From the NCBI GenBank assembly GCA_018873245.2, contig JAEMBT020000002.1, forward strand, positions 1,494,001 to 1,558,000: a stretch of DNA of 64,000 bases, given 5' to 3'. Below, piece by piece: positions 32,916 through 43,429 of the stretch. Every line of letters starts with the position of its first letter. The stretch's first letter is position 1. The notes below the pieces were generated by a model that was not told the origin of the DNA, did no database searches, and saw only the letters and a list, made by a program, of their open reading frames with translations. The position numbers were made by a program, and so were the translations under genes. This DNA comes from Archegozetes longisetosus. Its lineage: Eukaryota; Arthropoda; Arachnida; Sarcoptiformes; Trhypochthoniidae.

Positions 32916-33627
32916 TAATATATTAAGCGAGGAATTTCACATATGGCTTGGTTTGAGTTGAAACTTGATTCCATAAATTTATTTTACGGTAATTTTCTAT
33001 ATACTAGATTATTCGGAATTTTTTTACCAATGTTCTAATCATTTGCGGCAAATGAAATTTGCATATTTGAACTCAGCTTGAGTTGTAGTTTCTTCATATA
33101 AAAAGCTTATGTCAAAAATCTGTGGCCACGTAAAGTCTAGTCGATTTTTCGGGAATTTTTTTACCGATGTTCTGGTCATTTGCGGTGAATAAAACTTATA
33201 TATCTGAAATCAGCTTAAGCTATAGATTATTTATATACAAAGTTTATATCGAAAATCTCTGGCCACGTAAAGTCTAGTCGAATTTTCGGGAATTTTTTTA
33301 ACGTTGTTCTGGTCATTTGCGGTGAGTAAAATTTATGTATATGATCTCTGCATGAGTTATAGATTATTTGTATATAAAATTCATGTTTGAATTCTCTGGC
33401 CACGTAAAGTCTAGTCGATTTTTCGGGAATTTTTTTACCAATGTTCTGGTCATTTGCGATGAATAAAATTTATATATTTGAACTCAGTTTGAGTTATAGA
33501 TTATTTATATACAAAGCTTATGTCGAAAATCTCTGGCCACGTAAAGTCTAGTTCAACCGAGTTTTCTGTCCAGTCTTCAAATACTTGGAAACTCGACTGC
33601 AACGGTTGGACATAACACAGAATATAA

Positions 33628-34066
33628 TTAGAGAAACACTAACTTTTTCACAGTTGCGATACTTCGTGGCAACTCTTCGGTATCGATTTCGACCTCATCA
33701 AACATGACTTTAGTGCAAAAGGAGGCGACAATATTTTGATTATTATTTGATGAGGTGAAAGGAAAACGACTGTCTCTCCTCACTCTATTGGCACTGCCTT
33801 TCAGTAAACAAATAATTGAAAATATAAATATAAATCTAATCTTTTCTTCAGTTAGAAAATTGTTATATTCGTTCAGAAAACTGGTCAATAAAACTAATGT
33901 TCGTTCAATACTGGCTTTAGGATCTTCTAAATAGACAGCAGCATCGATTGCTTGCTGTGATTTCTCCTGTATTTCATTTGTAATATTTTCTGTTTGAGAA
34001 GAGGCAGTATATAAAGCACTTATTCCTCCTGTTGTATATGCATTTGCGCCGCTATTATGATTGGCT
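33628..34066 (-). CDS. unrecognised coding exon
   Basis: On the minus strand an open frame of about 145 codons begins after an AG near 34067 (NHNSGANAYTTGGISALYTA) and continues with EKSQQAIDAAVYLEDPKASI, a helical stretch around FLNEYNNFLTEEK, a hydrophobic run (FIFIFSIICLL) and KVMFDEVEIDTEELPRSIAT, ending at 33628. Codon content looks coding rather than random, but I recognise no family. It may be an exon or a gene remnant; no matching neighbours were found. Confidence 0.35.
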
Positions 34067-34250
34067 TCAAAATTTTAGACTTTTTTCTTTTCAAAACACT
34101 CGCTTTTTAGCGACTTTAATCAACTTCAGATCTGCGACTGAGGAATGCCTTCACTCGTACGTATTGGAATTTGGTTCTGTGGCGTGACATCTCCACATAC
34201 ACTTTCACATACAATTTAATCAGTATTTGAATTAATTAGTTATTGAACTC

Positions 34251-34985
34251 ACGAGGGAAGTTCGGGACTATGTAATAATCGATTTCAAAAATATTTTTAT
34301 GGCATAAATAAAATGTCATATGATGTTCTAAAAGGCATATAAAAAAGCTGACCGCTAGACACTTACAGGTTATGTCAACTCAAAAAGTGATTTTCTATGG
34401 CTTATTACTATTGATTCCTATGTAATTTACCTATCAATTATGTACTCTAATTCAGTCAAACTACTCAATGGATGGCAACCATATTGTTAACAAGGAAAAA
34501 CTTCAAGCCGTTTTGAACAAAAATAGATAATCTGAAATTTCATATTTAAAAAATAAATTTCCATATATCCATAGTTCTAAATTTTCGTATTTATCATATC
34601 TCTTAAATCTTAAATGTTTCTTTAGAAATCCATTGAATTTAAAAGATATGATAGACACAAAAAATTAGAACTATTAACATATAGAACTTACTTTTAAATA
34701 TGAAATTTCAAATTATCATTTTTTGTTCAAAATGATTTGAAGTTTTCCTTATTAACAATATTATTGCTATTCATTGAGTAACTTGTCTAAATTAGGATAC
34801 GTATCTAATAGGCAAATCACAAAGGAATCAATAGCCATAGGAAATCAATTTTTGAGTGATCATAACTTGTAAGTGTATAGCGGTCAGCCTTCTTTATATG
34901 CCTTTTCGAACATCATATGACATGTTATTTATGCCATAAAAATATTTTTGAAATCGGTTATTACATAGTCCCGAACTTCCCTCGT
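34251..34985. mobile_element. foldback element with arms of about 330 bp
   Basis: CGAGGGAAGTTCGGGACTAT (34252) is mirrored at 34984, and the arms remain alignable almost to the centre (AAAATTTAGAACT-type words near 34580 and 34660). Inner arm words (TGTCATATGATGTTC, GCTGACCGCTA) match those of the palindrome at 7338-8308, so it is the same family. The whole 735 bp is close to one long hairpin. No open frame. Confidence 0.7.
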
Positions 34986-34989
34986 CAGT

Positions 34990-36480
34990 TTAGAAACAAA
35001 TGCAGACTTTGTTGATCTATTGTCGCAAATAAAGCTACAATAACAAACACTTTATTAATTAGTACTGTAAACACAAGCATCATTTACCACAATATATCAC
35101 TCATTTCATACTAAGGTCTGTGCTTAGATATGATTGCGATACTATGACTAATGATCACGATTTGCAACAATGTGTGAGTGCAAAGTGTTCGTAAATGATG
35201 TTCAAACTAACCTGTATTAAAGTGGCTGCAGGTATTTGCCCATACAAATGTTTGTCTTTGTTTTTGTTGAACTTTTAGAGCAAACCCTTTAAATATTCAG
35301 ACGAAGCACTATTCGAATAAGCTTTAAAGAAGTTCAAGTTTGTCAGAATTGCCTGATCGTGGAGCGTCCTACGATTCGAAGAATAATTATTATTTTTGCC
35401 TTGAGTTGAGAGAACATAAACTTCAAAACTGAATAATCACTCGACGGCAACAAGAAAAACGTCGTTGTGGTAACCTGTTTATGATGCCATCAATTTGTCA
35501 GACAATTTGAAAAAAATTGTCGAATCGTTGACTTTAATTGAACTTATCTTATGAGTTATTACAATTAACTGAATTTTGGATCGTAAATAAAATGATGTAT
35601 ACTCGTAAATACTATTCACTGCTTTAATGTTATAACACTTTCGTCCAAGTCGTACAACAACGAATGTGTTGCAACGATAAACTCATAGGATTTGTACAAA
35701 ATAACTTCTCGGCGGCAGCACAATCCCAGTATATCATAGTTTTCAGGTAGTCAAATAAGATAGTTATAACTGAAAAAACCTAAAGATAACGTTGTTACTG
35801 TTGCTTAGCAACGCCTTAAAATTCGGCAGAAGAGATGACCCTCCCTCTCCCTCCCCTTCGAGCGTAGCAACCGCAAAAGAACCCCCGCGGGCACTACGCC
35901 CTCACCGCCTATTGCGACTGCATCCAAGACGCGTTCTCGGAGGAAGCGTAGGATCTCCACATTGTTAGTTGTTAGAGTGTTAGAAGTAGCTAGAAGTGTT
36001 GTTAAAGTCAGACCGGTTTAGAACGCATTCTATTTGTTTGACTTTTACAAAACATATAAACCTTTAAAATGCCTGTAATAAAAAAGTTATAGTTTTTCAA
36101 TTTTTTGCATTAGTAGTATTTTTGTACTAAACAGAACTCTTATTATTGATACTGATGAAATGAATGTCATAGTTTTAGCCGATTATAATCTGCACTTCAA
36201 ATTTGAAAAAATGCCTCACTTTTAACTCAAGTACTGAATGGTTGGGAAGATTTGCAATCTATTAAGTATTAAAAATCATTACAGAAATACTGATCTTATG
36301 CACAAATATAAAAATTACAATTGATTATAAATTCTACGAAACCTAAAACTCTAAAAATATTGGTTTTACTCAATATATTTGATCACAGAAATATTACCTA
36401 GGTTTATCAGAAATGGTCAGTAATAACTTTGAAATCCTATATCCATATGTTAAGCGGCGACTCGTTTATAGCAAATGTGA
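34990..36480. other. non-coding stretch
   Basis: It includes a dispersed-repeat segment (35884-35960, CTACGCCCTCACCGCCTATT ... GGAGGAAGCGTAGGATCTCC) also found at 29836-29935. Otherwise no gene, RNA or clear repeat was seen. Confidence 0.4.
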
Positions 36481-36483
36481 CAA

Positions 36484-36769
36484 TTAAATGTAAGTTTCAT
36501 GCGATTGGACTAAATTTGTCATATAGAACATAATTTTCAGTTTTTGCTCAAGTCTTTCAATTTTTGATATATGAAACAGGAACTTATCGACTTCATTCAT
36601 TTCGTCTAATGAACGACACGACCGCTCGTATTCTCGATATGCTTTCACTTCTTCTGGGTTCGGAATCATTCTCAGAAGTACTTCGAGATAATCACCAGTT
36701 AAACAGTTGGTATCAAATGAGTTGATGGCGCGCACCACAGTCTCGGTGTCGATATCTATTTTACCTTCC
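36484..36769 (-). CDS. orphan formin FH2-domain exon
   Basis: After a good acceptor (ATGTTTAG at 36770) the frame reads GKIDIDTETVVRAINSFDTN, then YLEVLLRMIPNPEEVKAYRE, SCRSLDEMNEVDKFLFHISK and IERLEQKLKIMFYMTNLVQS. The pattern (P-x-x-E-E-V-K ... DKFLxxxSKIxRLExKL) is the middle of an FH2 domain, most like the Frl/FMNL group. FH2 domains nucleate actin filaments. The frame ends in TAA 36484 just after HETYI without a clear donor. No other FH2 exon was found within several kb on either side, where there are only transposons and non-coding DNA. It is either one exon of a gene with very large introns or a stranded duplicate. Confidence 0.55.
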
Positions 36770-37045
36770 TAAACATTAATTTTTCGAGAAAAAAGTTACT
36801 ATTACTTAGATAAACAACTATTTGCAAAATACTACTAACTTTAAATTTAAAAATAATTTATTGAATTTCTGAGATGAAAAAAGTGGAAGATTTACTAAAT
36901 TAAAGATTATTTTAAGAATTTTTCTGTTTCAAATTAAACTTTTTTATAAACTGATTTTCTTATGAGAATTGATTAGACTTTAGTCGATAAGTATTTTAAA
37001 GAACGCTAAATGAAACTCAATCTATTAAAAATTGAGTTAATGGTA

Positions 37046-38623
37046 CAGTCCAGTTCAATTGGTTAAAGCCACCCTAATTTTGTTCAATAAAACCTGAACG
37101 GCTCAAGTAATAAACTTGAAATTTTATATATTTATTAAACAGATATAAAGAAACTTTTGGGTAAGTTTTGTATCAGATCCGTGGCATTGTTCGTTAAGCG
37201 TGTGCGAATTAGTAAAAAACACCGTTTCATTTGGTTAAAGTCACTTTAATAATAGATAGAATAAATCACAAATAACAAAAAATCAAAATGAATTATGACT
37301 ACATTAGTAACTTATTTTTCGGCCAGTTTTAGTGATAAATTCAAAAACATGGTTTGGCATTGAATTAATGACATTTTTGAGCATAATTTGTGGTATACTT
37401 TCTTATTCTTCAACTATAGTCTTTTTAAGCTCGTTTTTGTCATTGTATTGCCTGCCATTACCATAAACACATCTAATCAATATGCCCCAAATGTTTTCTA
37501 TAACATTTAAATCAGGAGAAAGGGAAGGCTAATCAAGAATGTCAACTTTATTGAGTGCAGACCATTGCTTTATTAAGCCAGATCTATGAACAGATGAGTT
37601 ATCCTGTTGTAGAATCCAATCGTTTCCACCGATACGTTCAGCAAATGGAAAAAAATACTTATCCAATAAGTCTTTATAAGATTTTGCGCTCATTGTGCTA
37701 TCAATGAAGACAATTTCAGATTTGCCGACCGATCCAATAGCACCCTAAACCATCAGAGAGTCGCCACCTGAAACTCTCTTTGAAAACCATTCTGGTTCGC
37801 GACGCAAGTCATGCCAGTAATACTTATAGCCATCAGGACCATCTAAATTGAACTTTTTTTCATCTGTGAATATTATATCATTCCATTCAGTGGTCCAACT
37901 CATCTTATTCTTAGCCCATTGTAAGCGTTTATCAATATTTGATTGTTTAAGTGCTGGTCTGTTCTTCATTTTCAAGAATTGAGTAGTTTTTGACTCATGA
38001 CAGACTCTCCACATTGTTGTATGAGAAGCTTTTATCTGATTAGCACCTCTGGCTTCATTTATTGTCATCTTATTATTCTTAATATCCCTCAAAAACTTGC
38101 GGCGCTCTTTATCAGTAGTAGCTCTTAGCCGCCCACCACTGAAATTATTACCATAACCTTCAGGATCTTTGATGTAATTATCAACTACAGTTTTCGAACG
38201 TTGAATCAGTTTAGCTATCTCTCTATTTGAGTGACCACTTTTATGAAAGGCATCGATTTGGCCTTTTTCATAATCATTTAAGACTTTTCCTTTATCCATA
38301 TTTTTTAGAACACGAATAAAATCGAACGCGGATTGTGAGCAAAGCGCGAGCCCATATGTATCGTAAAATAACATTCCGATTGAATTAAGATATGCACGCG
38401 CTATACTAGACTGTCATAGTTATAGTGGCTTTAACCAAATGAAACGGTGTTTTTTACTAATTCGCACACGCTTAACGAATAATGCCACGGATCTGATACA
38501 AAACTTACCCAAAAGTTTCTTTATATCTGTTTAATAAGTACATAAAATTTCAAGTTCATAACTTGAGCCGTTCCGGTTTTATTAAAAAAAATTAGGGTGG
38601 ATTTAACCAATTGAATTGAACTG
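37046..38623. mobile_element. Tc1-like element with about 220-bp terminal inverted repeats
   Basis: CAGTCCAGTTCAATTGGTTA (37046) and, on the minus strand, CAGTTCAATTCAATTGGTTA (38623) are flanked by TA (37044-37045, 38624-38625). The inverted arms continue about 220 bp (through CAAAAGTTTCTTTATATCTG and CGTTTAACGAA words). The transposase inside carries several stops. Confidence 0.85.
37304..38299 (-). pseudogene. Tc1-like DD34E transposase with premature stops
   Basis: From Met 38299: MDKGKVLNDYEKGQIDAFHK, a homeo-like HTH (SNREIAKLIQRSKTVVDNYI), a second HTH with SHTTMWR, the first catalytic Asp in IIFTDEKKFNLDGPDG, then a TAG in place of Trp after GGDSLMV (37745). The frame resumes with GAIGSVGKSEIVFIDS, LQQDNSSVHRSGLIKQ (second Asp) and SLSPDLNVIENIWGIL (third residue Glu, 34 residues between). 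It ends at 37304. At least three stops arise by single changes. The protein is otherwise collinear, so the element died recently. Confidence 0.85.
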
Positions 38624-38691
38624 TATATGAATCTTGTAAAAGCTGAATAAATTATGTAATTTAAAATTGCCTCAATTTTTACCAGATCTTA

Positions 38692-39054
38692 AGGTGCATT
38701 TACACGAGGCAATACTCATTGTACATCGCCTGCAGTTTTTATTTCAATCAATTGCATCGAAGATTAGTCGCTACAATTTTCTATTTTGACGATGCAATTC
38801 ATTCCATGAAGTTTTGCTCTACAATAGCAAAACATGTGTTATTTATATTATTTGACTCAAAGAGTGCTCTGACAACAAAATGAAATGTAATTTTAACATC
38901 CAATCCGATGCAAAATTGCTACAATTTAGTTGCAGAAGTAGAAACAGTGGGAACGCCTACGCGATGTTTTTCATGCGATATCTATCGCTTCAATTTGCCA
39001 TTTACTCGATGCAATAGATTGTAGCGACGAATATCACCTAGTGTAAACGCACCT
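38692..39054. mobile_element. Harbinger-type MITE (363 bp)
   Basis: AGGTGCATTTACACGAGG (38692) and, on the minus strand from 39054, AGGTGCGTTTACACTAGG share the terminal sequence of the PIF/Harbinger element at 603-3839. Flanks are TTA (38689-38691) and CTA (39055-39057), consistent with a 3-bp duplication with one change. No coding capacity. It is probably mobilised in trans by a Harbinger transposase. Confidence 0.65.
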
Positions 39055-39059
39055 CTACA

Positions 39060-39530
39060 CTCTTTACAAATACGAAAACTCGAAATACATTAAATCGAAT
39101 CTAGTTTAGCATAAATTTGAGCTTTTGGAATGCTTTTTAATCATTAAACCTGGACGGAAAAATAGCGTTTACAAGTAAAGTTAAACACAGACTTAAGGTT
39201 TGACAAACATCTTAGAATATTCTTTAATTTAGTTTAATTGAAAAGTATAGTTCGACTAATGAGGAACTTTGTAGACATTTGACTTTTACGTTTAGACACT
39301 ATTTTTTAGCTGCGCTTATTCTTGAATCAATGTTGATGCTTGAGAGATAATCTTTTCTTTCCTTCTTTGATTTGTTAAAAATTTTGCTCATAAATTGTAT
39401 CTAATCGATGTGTAATAAATTTAATAAAGAAAGTTGCGCTCAATATCTGAGCTTAGAGATTAGCAGTATATAAGATATTATGACTGTTTTGTTATGCCTA
39501 GACAGATATGCAGTCATTAAGACTGTAAGA
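39060..39530. other. non-coding, 3' flank of receptor gene A
   Basis: AT-rich, no feature seen. Confidence 0.4.
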
Positions 39531-39534
39531 GAGT

Positions 39535-41490
39535 TCAACAAGTTATCGAAAATCTGGACTTTAAGCTTTTACAAACTGATAAATAACAATGTTTGAAAGT
39601 TTTACTATCAATAATTAATTCGGTTAATAATACCAATAATGAAGCTATATTCCCGATACAGAACAAATAGAAAGCGCTTTGCAATTGAATGAAATGCAAC
39701 TGGTCGTACTCATGATTATCTTCTTGACTATGTTCCAAGTTTTGCGGATTATTCTTTATGAGTTCTCTATTCTCTTTTAGTCTCCAATAGTCGAGAAAAC
39801 CTCCTTTTTTGATGTCAGAAATACTGTATGACAAGAAAAGAAGTATTTTTTAAAAAATTCTCCAGATTTTTTTATCTATACGACTACAATACTTACAATT
39901 TATTAAATTCATTCTTGAACTTAAATCCTCTTTGCATCGCGATTGCCATAACATCGAGAAAAATAGTCGATTCTTCAGTTGGTGGCGGCAAGTAAAATGA
40001 ATTCTTGCCAAACCTCAGTATTCCGTAGTTCAAGTGATCTCTCGTGGATATGTATGCATAGGCTTTTTTTGAATTTCTAACAATATCGAGTCCAATACTT
40101 TTGTTCTTGACCGGTTGTATAAGTTTTCCGATTTCCTGATAAACACCGAACTTCGCACTCTTAATGATTTAGAAAAAAGACAGTTTACAAATTTTGAAGC
40201 GCTTGCCGCAAGTTCAAGAAAATTATTTTTAGAAAAAAATTGAATGGCGTTTAAGAAAACTGAAAGCTTGAAAAATAATAAAATTTTGAAAGCATTTTGT
40301 TTATTTTTATATGATTTTTAATGTTACTTCATTAATAAATCGTATTTAAAAGAGTCGAATATAGGCTTTAATCTAAATTCTTGCAAAAGTTGAAAAATTG
40401 ATACCTTTAGCGAATCAAAATAAGAAGAACCTCCAGTGGCTGTCACTTGTATTTTACCATTCCTCTGAGCGATCGCTAATTCATTTACGGTGTCAATAGT
40501 TTTCTTATGAGAGGGAACAGCCATTAATGAGTAAAGACATCCGCCATAACTTGACGTCAATACAACACACGCCAATAGCCAACAACATAGAATTATTCTT
40601 AGCGGTCCCACAGGTGGTAAACGACAACTTAATTGTTGTCTCAATGAGGCAGAAATTATAGCCCAACTTAAGTCAATTTTCTTCAGTTCAACCCAATATT
40701 GAGACATAAGCCATTCGTTAAATAACATCAAAATTAGTGATAAGACAATGAAAACCCATACTAAGAATTCGAAAGGCTCGATGACTAAAGTTATATTCGC
40801 TTCTGACTTTGGCGGTGGAGTTATGAATGAGACCGAAGTTATGATATGCGGATGAGAGAAGAAAACTGCTTCTGATCGTTCATTAGTCACAGTTAGTCCA
40901 GCAAAACCTAAATCCGCTTTCTTTGGCAATTGATTGAGAATATTTTATTGACTTACTTCTTACTATAAATTATTGTTTCTAAGTAGAAAGCTTTCAAATT
41001 CTATTTTATATTAGACAAAAGTCCATAAAAACTTTTGAATCAAAACTACTTTAAAGTAGTTTGACGCTTGTCAAGGTTCAGGCTGATATAAGAATTGAAC
41101 AAACCTTTGAATATATACTACCAATAATTCCAGTCCATGTATTATTTGGTAACTTTATTCCCCAATCGCTGTTGCAGTTAATTATTTCGTAAGTAAAGTT
41201 GAAATGGTTTCTCATGGTTTTCAATAATCTGACTTCAAGACCACCACTTAATCTCCACGTATAATTACTTTTCACGTAATCCATAAATACATAGGGGGGA
41301 CTCTTATCAATAAAAAATGTAATATAAACATTTCTGGAAATATATTCTCTATGAAAGTTATCAACATATTTACCAGATTTGTGGCCACATATAAAAGTTT
41401 TCCATTCAAATTGACTTTTGAAGACATTTGTTACCATTGATTCGTATGAAAGATATTTTAATAGAATGTGCACGGATATTACAATAATCT
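39535..41490 (-). CDS. ionotropic-receptor-like gene A (four exons seen)
   Basis: A divergent ionotropic glutamate receptor (IR) subunit, by family a ligand-gated cation channel of sensory neurons. Exons: about 41490-41105 (S1 lobe: SPPYVFMDYV, GLEVRLLKTMRNHF, NNTWTGIIGSIYSK), 40920-40405 (ADLGFAGLTVTNERSEAVFF; M1 WVFIVLSLILMLF; pore SWAIISASLRQQL; M2 CCWLLACVVLTSSYGGCLYS), 40159-39897 (S2 lobe: AKFGVYQEIGKLIQ, AYAYISTRDHLNYGIL, NSFYLPPPTEES), and 39823-39535 (last S2 part and final M segment LFCIGNIASLLVLL), with GT-AG borders in phase. The SYTANLAAF motif of true glutamate receptors is replaced by SSYGGCLYSLM. The 5' end, including any signal peptide, is not found. It is a close paralogue of the gene at 43430-44991 and points away from it. 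Confidence 0.8.
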
Positions 41491-41551
41491 ATTTTGAATA
41501 TGAGAAACTTCCTGGATAATAATTCTTATTTTATAATCTCAGTGTTATATA

Positions 41552-41924
41552 CAAGGAGTACTAGTTAAGTTTTGAGAATAAGCAATTTATTCAAGAGTTA
41601 AATACATTATATTAAGAATTTTTTTTCTAAGTGCTCTCCCTGGTTTTCTATACACTTTTTCATACGTTTGAACCAGCTCTCATAAGCCTTTTTATAAAAA
41701 TGCAAAATTATAACACGAAATCACGCCTTGTTAGCTCAGCCATTATAATAGCAAAAGTGCAAAGTAATTCTGTTTGAACTTTAAATATTTCCTAAATTTT
41801 CAAGGCTATATCAACAATACTTATTATGTAAGCCCATATTATGCTATATTTAATAATTATAAACTTGGAGTTCATTACAACTAATCTAAATATCAGATTC
41901 TCAAAACTTAACTAGTACCCCTTG
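41552..41924. mobile_element. deleted mariner (MITE-like, about 373 bp)
   Basis: CAAGGAGTACTAGTTAAGTT (41552) and its inverse complement with one mismatch at 41924 are flanked by TA. Inside, on the minus strand (about 41690-41605), YKKAYESWFKRMKKCIENQG then EHLEKK matches the C-terminal tail of mariner transposases. It is therefore an internally deleted mariner. It lies between the two receptor genes. Confidence 0.7.
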
Positions 41925-42024
41925 TACTTATTATGAAAGCTTATCTCGAACCAGTACAAAAATATTTTTTAATAATGGAATAAGCGAAGATTTAAAATAT
42001 ATTACTGTTCTAAACAGTCCATCG

Positions 42025-42227
42025 GAATTGAGTTCCGAGTCAGAAATTCAGTGAATTTTTCAAAATCCTTTCAACGTCTCTATCCCAAAATCGAGCTCAA
42101 ATGAAAGTCTTATAAATGAATGAATTAAAAAGGGTCAAAATGTTTAAACTCTGAGCTCTATTTTTGGAATAAATATGTTGAAAAGATTTTGAAAAATTCA
42201 CTGGATTTCTGACTCAGAATTCAATTC
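42025..42227. repeat. inverted repeat with 75-bp arms
   Basis: GAATTGAGTTCCGAGTCAGA (42025) is mirrored to 42227, and the arms extend through CAGTGAATTTTTCAAAATC. The centre is about 50 bp. A non-coding foldback-type element. Confidence 0.55.
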
Positions 42228-42229
42228 TA

Positions 42230-43425
42230 GAGCAATAAAAACAGTGATGAATTTCAGATTTTCACTTACTCTGTTCTTACAACATGATTTTCATAATCGT
42301 ACGAATTTAAGACAAACTTTTATTATTTAAGATAAATCTTACACAAGACAACGGAATATTGATTTGAAAAGCATAAAAGCTGATGGAGTAAGCAATATTG
42401 CAAAATTATTCAATGACTGATTCTATAGAAAAATATAGTTCTCTCATATTAGAGATATAAGAAACTAGAGAATTAGTATTGGTGAGACAGAAATGTATCT
42501 GTTTCGTGTGTAAGTAAAATGAAAATTTGATTAGTTTCTCCTTTTCGTTTCAAATCAAAAATCAATTTCGAAAGAATTTGTATGATTTAGAACAGAGTAA
42601 CTATTGATTCGATACACGTGTCTATAAGTAATAACAATATTACTAAAATTCTTCTATACTCTTTGATTGATTGATTGATTGGCTAATTATATGTTTTTAC
42701 AGAATTCTTATGATTCTTTTTCTATGAAGAAGCGTTACTATGCTGCAAATATGAATAGAAGTTGACATCTGACTATTCCCACAATAGATCTGATTCATTG
42801 CTACTAAAGCAATTATAGGTATTAAATGCGTTCAAATAAATAGTGTTGAAATTCTATTTAAAGTGTGCAACTTGTCGTAATTATGTTATTCTTAATGCTG
42901 AGAGAAATTCACAGTTGTGTCAATCAGACTTATAGATACATAAATTGTTCGTTATATATGTTCGCACTTACATAACACGAAATCTTCATTCGTCGATATA
43001 TCAATTATACTTATTTTTATCGGTTTATTGATTAGGCTATTAAAGCTCAGAAAAACAATTTTCTTAGAGTTTGCATTTGCGAATATTTATGAGAAAGTAT
43101 ATTTTACTTTAATATAAAAATTTTGTGTACTCTCTTAGACTTTTGCTCAAATCTTTTTTCTATAATTGTATTGAGTGATTAGATTTTACGAACAATCAAC
43201 CGATTTCAAAAGTTTAAACGAGTTAATGCTATCGGTCATTATTGCTCTATTGTTTTCACAATAAGAAAATTGAATGATACTTAAGTTTAAAAAGTTCGGT
43301 TTTAAAAAATGTCACTCAAAGTCAATTATGAAGGAAAATTACTTAATGTTGCGACCAATTTGGTAGTTATTTTTGTCGGGATTTATGCTTTTTGATTTGT
43401 GATTAATGCGCGATTTTCATTCACT
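42230..43425. other. non-coding region between receptor genes
   Basis: It contains a (TTGA)n tract at 42663-42681. Otherwise AT-rich. This interval should hold the 5' regions of both receptor genes, but I could not identify first exons or promoters. Confidence 0.4.
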
Positions 43426-43429
43426 TTGT

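Larger units (their letters stand above)
30743..33559. mobile_element. foldback element with arms of ~137-bp tandem repeats
   Basis: The element starts CGGTTGAACTAGACTTTACG at 30743 and ends with its inverse complement at 33559, flanked by AGTTTT on both sides (30737-30742, 33560-33565), consistent with a 6-bp target duplication. The left arm holds about 2.5 units and the right arm about 4.5 units of a ~137-bp repeat; the CTTTACGTGGCCA word recurs at about 30757 and 30893 and inverted at about 33122, 33260, 33397 and 33534. Each unit also has TTGCGGTGA and CCGATGTTCTGGTCA words. The centre (about 31090-32940) contains an unrelated 560-bp stretch and an intact mariner. No transposase of its own was recognised. 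Confidence 0.75.

Noticed and set aside
32940..33560. CRISPR-like regular repeats
   Set aside because: The period is ~137 bp with diverged units, an inverted counterpart exists at 30743-31090, and the genome is animal. This is the arm of a foldback element.
41731..41800. tRNA-like GTTAGCTCAGCC word
   Set aside because: No acceptor stem or B box; it lies inside a deleted mariner.
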